A DNA stretch of 9,116 bases from assembly GCA_910586005.1 (NCBI GenBank), contig CAJUHG010000093.1, positions 1-9,116 on the forward strand, given 5' to 3'. The notes under the pieces are model-generated. The model searched no databases. It saw nothing but the letters and a program-made list of their open reading frames with translations, and had not been told where the DNA came from. The position numbers and the translations under genes were made by a program. Shown one piece after another: positions 6,731 to 9,116 of this stretch; position 1 is the stretch's first letter; each line of letters starts with the position of its first letter. Origin of the DNA: an uncultured Lachnospiraceae bacterium (GTDB lineage Bacteria; Bacillota; Clostridia; Lachnospirales; Lachnospiraceae).

Positions 6731-7513
6731 TTATTGATATATGAATGGCTGTTTTTCTGGCTGTCCAATCACTTTTATTCCTGTTGTATGTGCCTCTAAA
6801 TACTGTTTCATATATGGAATAAAAATCTTCTCTACTCCATAATGACCTGCATCAATAATTGCCAACCCTTGTGCTGCTCCATCAATTCCATTATGATGAT
6901 CAATATCTCCTGTAATTAATACCTGTGCACCTGCTGTGATTGCTTTTCTAATCACACTTTTCCCTGAACCAGGACATATTGCCGCTTTTGTGACTTTCTG
7001 ATCAGGAATACCAAAGATTTTCACTAACTCTAATCCAAAAACTTCTTTCACTTTTCTTGCACACTCTACGACTGTCATCTCACAAGGCAACATTCCAACT
7101 TTTCCAATTCCCTGTGGCCCCTGTTCTTCTTGACAAGTGATATCCAATACTTGACATTCTTGTAAACCCATTTGCTCTGCTCCAAGCTGTGCCATTCCTT
7201 TTACATCAAAATTTGTATGCATTGCATAGTAAGAGATATCCCTTTGAATCAACATAATGACTCTTCGACCAATAAAATCCTCTGTATTTACTTTCTGTAA
7301 TCCTTTAAAAATCATTGGGTGATGAGTCAATAACATATCTGCTTTCGCTTCTATAGCTTCTAAAATAGTTTCTTCTGTGGCATCTAAAGCAATATAAATG
7401 GTCTTTACTTCCTTCTTAGGATTGCCAACCAACAATCCTACATTGTCCCAAGCACAAGCATACTGTTCTGGTGATTGTTCTTGTAATATATCTATGATTT
7501 TCTGACAAATCAT
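6731..7513 (-). CDS. NIF3/YqfO-family dinuclear metal-centre protein
   Basis: This 260-residue protein is of the NIF3 (DUF34) family, annotated elsewhere as Nif3-like dinuclear metal centre hexameric protein or GTP cyclohydrolase I type 2. The family is nearly universal, but its true reaction is unsettled, so no enzyme activity is assigned. Visible family motifs are WDNVGLLVG (22-30), LLTHHPMIF with His64 and His65, AMHTNFD with Asp103, and GHYGVEK with His224 and Glu228, which together supply the expected two-metal site. The middle stretch (about 120-195) corresponds to the PII/CutA-like insert found in the longer bacterial members, although here it is short. ATG 7513 is the start because GAAAGGAG (7522-7529) is 8 nt upstream; a GTG at 7531 lies upstream of that site. 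The gene follows trmK, as yqfO does in Bacillus, and precedes the nucleoside kinase by 15 nt. Confidence 0.93.
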   Translation of the reverse strand: MICQKIIDILQEQSPEQYACAWDNVGLLVGNPKKEVKTIYIALDATEETILEAIEAKADMLLTHHPMIFKGLQKVNTEDFIGRRVIMLIQRDISYYAMHTNFDVKGMAQLGAEQMGLQECQVLDITCQEEQGPQGIGKVGMLPCEMTVVECARKVKEVFGLELVKIFGIPDQKVTKAAICPGSGKSVIRKAITAGAQVLITGDIDHHNGIDGAAQGLAIIDAGHYGVEKIFIPYMKQYLEAHTTGIKVIGQPEKQPFIYQ

Positions 7514-7521
7514 ATGAGTAT

Positions 7522-7529
7522 CTCCTTTC
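7522..7529 (-). promoter_or_regulatory. Ribosome binding site that fixes the nif3 start at 7513
   Basis: GAAAGGAG on the minus strand, 8 nt before ATG 7513. A GTG at 7531-7529 opens the same frame but overlaps this site and the predicted transcription start, so the protein begins MICQKI. Confidence 0.85.
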
Positions 7530-7539
7530 ACAATTGCCT

Positions 7540-7568
7540 ATTATCTATTTCCGCGAGCAATAAGTCAA
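7540..7568 (-). promoter_or_regulatory. Strong sigma-A promoter for nif3 and the nucleoside kinase
   Basis: TTGACT (7568-7563) and GATAAT (7545-7540) on the minus strand are exactly 17 bp apart, and each matches five of six consensus bases. Initiation would fall near 7533, giving a leader of about 20 nt that holds GAAAGGAG. The -35 lies in the loop of an imperfect GC-rich hairpin (7551-7582), so the promoter partly belongs to the structured segment described separately. Confidence 0.7.
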
Positions 7569-7662
7569 GTAGCTGCGCGCGGATATTTTGCGAATGCTGC
7601 GAGGTTACTAAGCGCTAGTGGCGCTTTATTCAGCAAGAAGCAAAGCGTAGATAAATCCCCCG
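7551..7662. repeat. GC-rich structured intergenic segment, possible interspersed repeat
   Basis: By hand count about half of positions 7551-7660 are G or C, well above the flanking genes. Two hairpins are visible: CCGCGAGCA (7551-7559) with TGCGCGCGG (7574-7582), paired at eight of nine positions, and AAGCGC/GCGCTT (7610-7615 with 7621-7626) around a TAGTG loop. No open frame with a ribosome binding site is present. The segment separates trmK from nif3, which are close neighbours in related genomes. Its look is that of a small non-coding mobile repeat (a MITE or REP-like unit), but with one copy here the call is inference; a structured RNA is the alternative. Confidence 0.4.
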
Positions 7663-7706
7663 CTCCTTAGAACGAACTTACTAAAAAGAAACTAAGTCAT
7701 ACCCTA

Positions 7707-8438
7707 TCACTTGCTGTGTGGTATTTGATTGTCTAAGGATTGCATTAATTGCAAAACATTCTCTATATCTTCTAATTCCTGTTCTAATTTTGCTTTTCCA
7801 TTTGTTGCATTCTCTGTAGATTTCTCTGATAAATGCAACAATATCTTTCGTTTTTGCTCTTGTTGTAACAAAAGATATTGCTGTAATACAGGATGTTTTT
7901 GTTGTAATAACAATGGTCCATATTGAAATACAATTCTATTCGCTTTCTCTAACTCCCACTTTGCATTTTGTACAACAAGCATAGGATAATACTTGCCTTC
8001 CTCAAATACCATATCTTCTGCAACAATCTGATAATTATTTTTATATAAAAACTCCCGAAATGCCATTAATTCTGATTGGGGTTGCAAAACTAACCTTCGA
8101 GCTGTCTTAGCAATTTCTTTTCCTTGGGTCAGAATACGCATCATTAAACCTCCACCCATCCCAGCAATTACAATAATTTCTGCTTCTTTGGGTTTGAGAG
8201 CAGAAAGTCCATCTGACAATCTGCTCTCTATTTTTTTTTGCATATTGTACTGTTCAATATGCTCTTTTGCACGAAGTAAAGGTCCTAGATTTACATCCAT
8301 AGCTATTGCTCTTTTTGCTTTTTTACAATCCACAAGATAAACTGGTATGTACCCGTGGTCTGTCCCCACATCTGCCACAGTTTCACAATTATCTACAAGA
8401 TTTGCTAATGCCTGCAACCGTTTTGATAGTTGTATCAT
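7707..8438 (-). CDS. trmK: tRNA (adenine(22)-N(1))-methyltransferase
   Basis: TrmK transfers a methyl group from S-adenosylmethionine to N1 of adenine 22 in the D-loop region of certain tRNAs in Gram-positive bacteria. The 243-residue length fits the family. The Rossmann methyltransferase half shows VADVGTDHGYIPVYL (21-35) as the SAM-binding loop, AMDVN with Asp48 after strand two, and IAGMGGGLMM (91-100), the signature of the YqfN/TrmK group. From about residue 170 the protein is rich in Gln, Leu, Lys and Glu in a heptad-like pattern, fitting the C-terminal coiled coil of TrmK. The start at 8438 has AAGGA (8450-8454) 11 nt upstream, overlapping the rpoD stop codon. It lies 14 nt after rpoD, implying cotranscription and perhaps translational coupling, as in the sigA-yqfN-yqfO neighbourhood of Bacillus. 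Confidence 0.94.
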   Translation of the reverse strand: MIQLSKRLQALANLVDNCETVADVGTDHGYIPVYLVDCKKAKRAIAMDVNLGPLLRAKEHIEQYNMQKKIESRLSDGLSALKPKEAEIIVIAGMGGGLMMRILTQGKEIAKTARRLVLQPQSELMAFREFLYKNNYQIVAEDMVFEEGKYYPMLVVQNAKWELEKANRIVFQYGPLLLQQKHPVLQQYLLLQQEQKRKILLHLSEKSTENATNGKAKLEQELEDIENVLQLMQSLDNQIPHSK

Positions 8439-8452
8439 AGTTCAACCATTCC

Positions 8453-9116
8453 TTAATCTAGATAATCTTTTAGTTTACGGCTTCTACTGGGATGGCGCAA
8501 TTTTCTCAAGGCTTTTGCTTCAATCTGGCGAATTCTTTCTCTTGTCACATTAAATTCTTTTCCGACTTCCTCTAAAGTTCTTGCCCGTCCATCATCTAGT
8601 CCAAAACGAAGTCTTAATACCTTCTGTTCTCTCTCAGTCAAAGTTCCCAACACTTCCACAAGCTGTTCTTTTAATAAGGTAAATGCAGCTGCATCTGCTG
8701 GAACAGGTACATTATCATCTTGAATAAAATCTCCTAAATGACTATCTTCTTCTTCACCAATTGGTGTTTCTAAAGAAACTGGCTCTTGAGAAATCTTTAA
8801 AATCTCTCGCACACGCTCCACTGGCATATTCATTTCTTTTGCAATTTCTTCTGGTGATGGCTCTCTTCCTAGTTCCTGTAGCAACTGTCTAGATACACGA
8901 ATCAGTTTATTAATGGTTTCTACCATATGAACCGGAATACGAATCGTTCTTGCCTGGTCTGCAATAGCTCTTGTAATTGCCTGACGAATCCACCAAGTTG
9001 CATAAGTAGAAAATTTATATCCTTTTCGATAATCAAATTTTTCCACAGCTTTTATAAGCCCCAAATTTCCTTCTTGAATTAAATCCAAAAATAACATTCC
9101 ACGTCCTACATAACGC
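8453..9116 (-). CDS. rpoD: RNA polymerase primary sigma factor RpoD (SigA), C-terminal part
   Basis: This is the last 220 codons of the housekeeping sigma factor; the 5' end, with regions 1.1 to about 2.1, is beyond the right edge. The frame runs through to 9116, so the internal ATG at 9097 is not the start. It begins RYVGRGMLFLDLIQEGN, the core-binding part of region 2, then FSTYATWWIRQAITRAI (regions 2.3-2.4, which melt and read the -10 element). Region 3 follows with RIPVHMVETINKL and PVSLETPIGEEEDSHLGDF. Region 4.2 has LEEVGKEFNVTRERIRQIEAKALRKLRHP, the helix-turn-helix that reads the -35, ending KDYLD. Match to the family is close throughout. It would be the factor that recognises the TTGACT/GATAAT promoter before nif3. 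Confidence 0.97.
   Translation of the reverse strand, partial: RYVGRGMLFLDLIQEGNLGLIKAVEKFDYRKGYKFSTYATWWIRQAITRAIADQARTIRIPVHMVETINKLIRVSRQLLQELGREPSPEEIAKEMNMPVERVREILKISQEPVSLETPIGEEEDSHLGDFIQDDNVPVPADAAAFTLLKEQLVEVLGTLTEREQKVLRLRFGLDDGRARTLEEVGKEFNVTRERIRQIEAKALRKLRHPSRSRKLKDYLD

Noticed and set aside
7729..8553. Plus-strand frames at 7729-7926 and 8347-8553
   Set aside because: Antisense to trmK and to the trmK-rpoD junction; the first is a Cys/Asn-rich mirror of the Gln/Leu coiled coil.

Overview
The window is low-GC DNA (roughly a third to two fifths G+C by eye) with every supported gene on the minus strand, so it reads from the right end to the left. Strong AGGAGG-type ribosome binding sites, a primary sigma factor followed by trmK and nif3, and a very large secreted carbohydrate-active protein with FIVAR repeats together suggest an anaerobic Firmicute of the class Clostridia. 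A gut Lachnospiraceae is most likely. The family-level placement is inference; no rRNA gene is present.

The right half (about 5051-9116) is a housekeeping block. In transcription order it holds the C-terminal 220 codons of the primary sigma factor rpoD (cut by the window edge), trmK (tRNA adenine-22 N1 methyltransferase), a 193-bp gap, a NIF3/YqfO-family metal protein, and a uridine-kinase-like protein carrying N-terminal TGS and threonyl-tRNA-synthetase-like domains. rpoD-trmK (14 nt apart) and nif3-nucleoside kinase (15 nt apart) are tightly spaced pairs. The gap between the pairs contains an unusually GC-rich structured segment (about 50% G+C) and a near-consensus sigma-A promoter (TTGACT, 17 bp, GATAAT) that should start the nif3 transcript about 20 nt before its ATG.

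The centre (4809-5050) is a non-coding spacer rich in inverted repeats. It includes a perfect 15-bp palindrome at 4950-4986, a weak terminator-like hairpin and a candidate promoter for the next gene. That gene is an AraC-family regulator with an N-terminal cupin-type sensor domain (3885-4808).

The left 3754 bases are one uninterrupted 5' part of a giant gene (at least 1251 codons, continuing past position 1). It encodes a secreted multidomain protein: signal peptide, N-terminal beta-rich domain, right-handed beta-helix with an Asp/Asp-Asp arrangement like clan GH-N glycosidases (GH28/GH49), Ig-like domain, DNRLRE/CBM96-like domain, second Ig-like domain, and a run of FIVAR modules whose last copies are nearly identical in DNA. 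The AraC regulator lies 130 bp upstream in the same direction and probably controls it, so the two look like a small glycan sensing and degradation unit beside the housekeeping block.

Four start codons were decided or confirmed from ribosome binding sites: 3754 (hydrolase), 4808 (araC), 6715 (kinase) and 7513 (nif3). No RNA genes, CRISPR arrays, prophage or transposase genes were seen. The most unusual items are the multidomain hydrolase of unknown substrate with its linked regulator, the palindromic spacer, and the GC-rich segment that carries a promoter between trmK and nif3.
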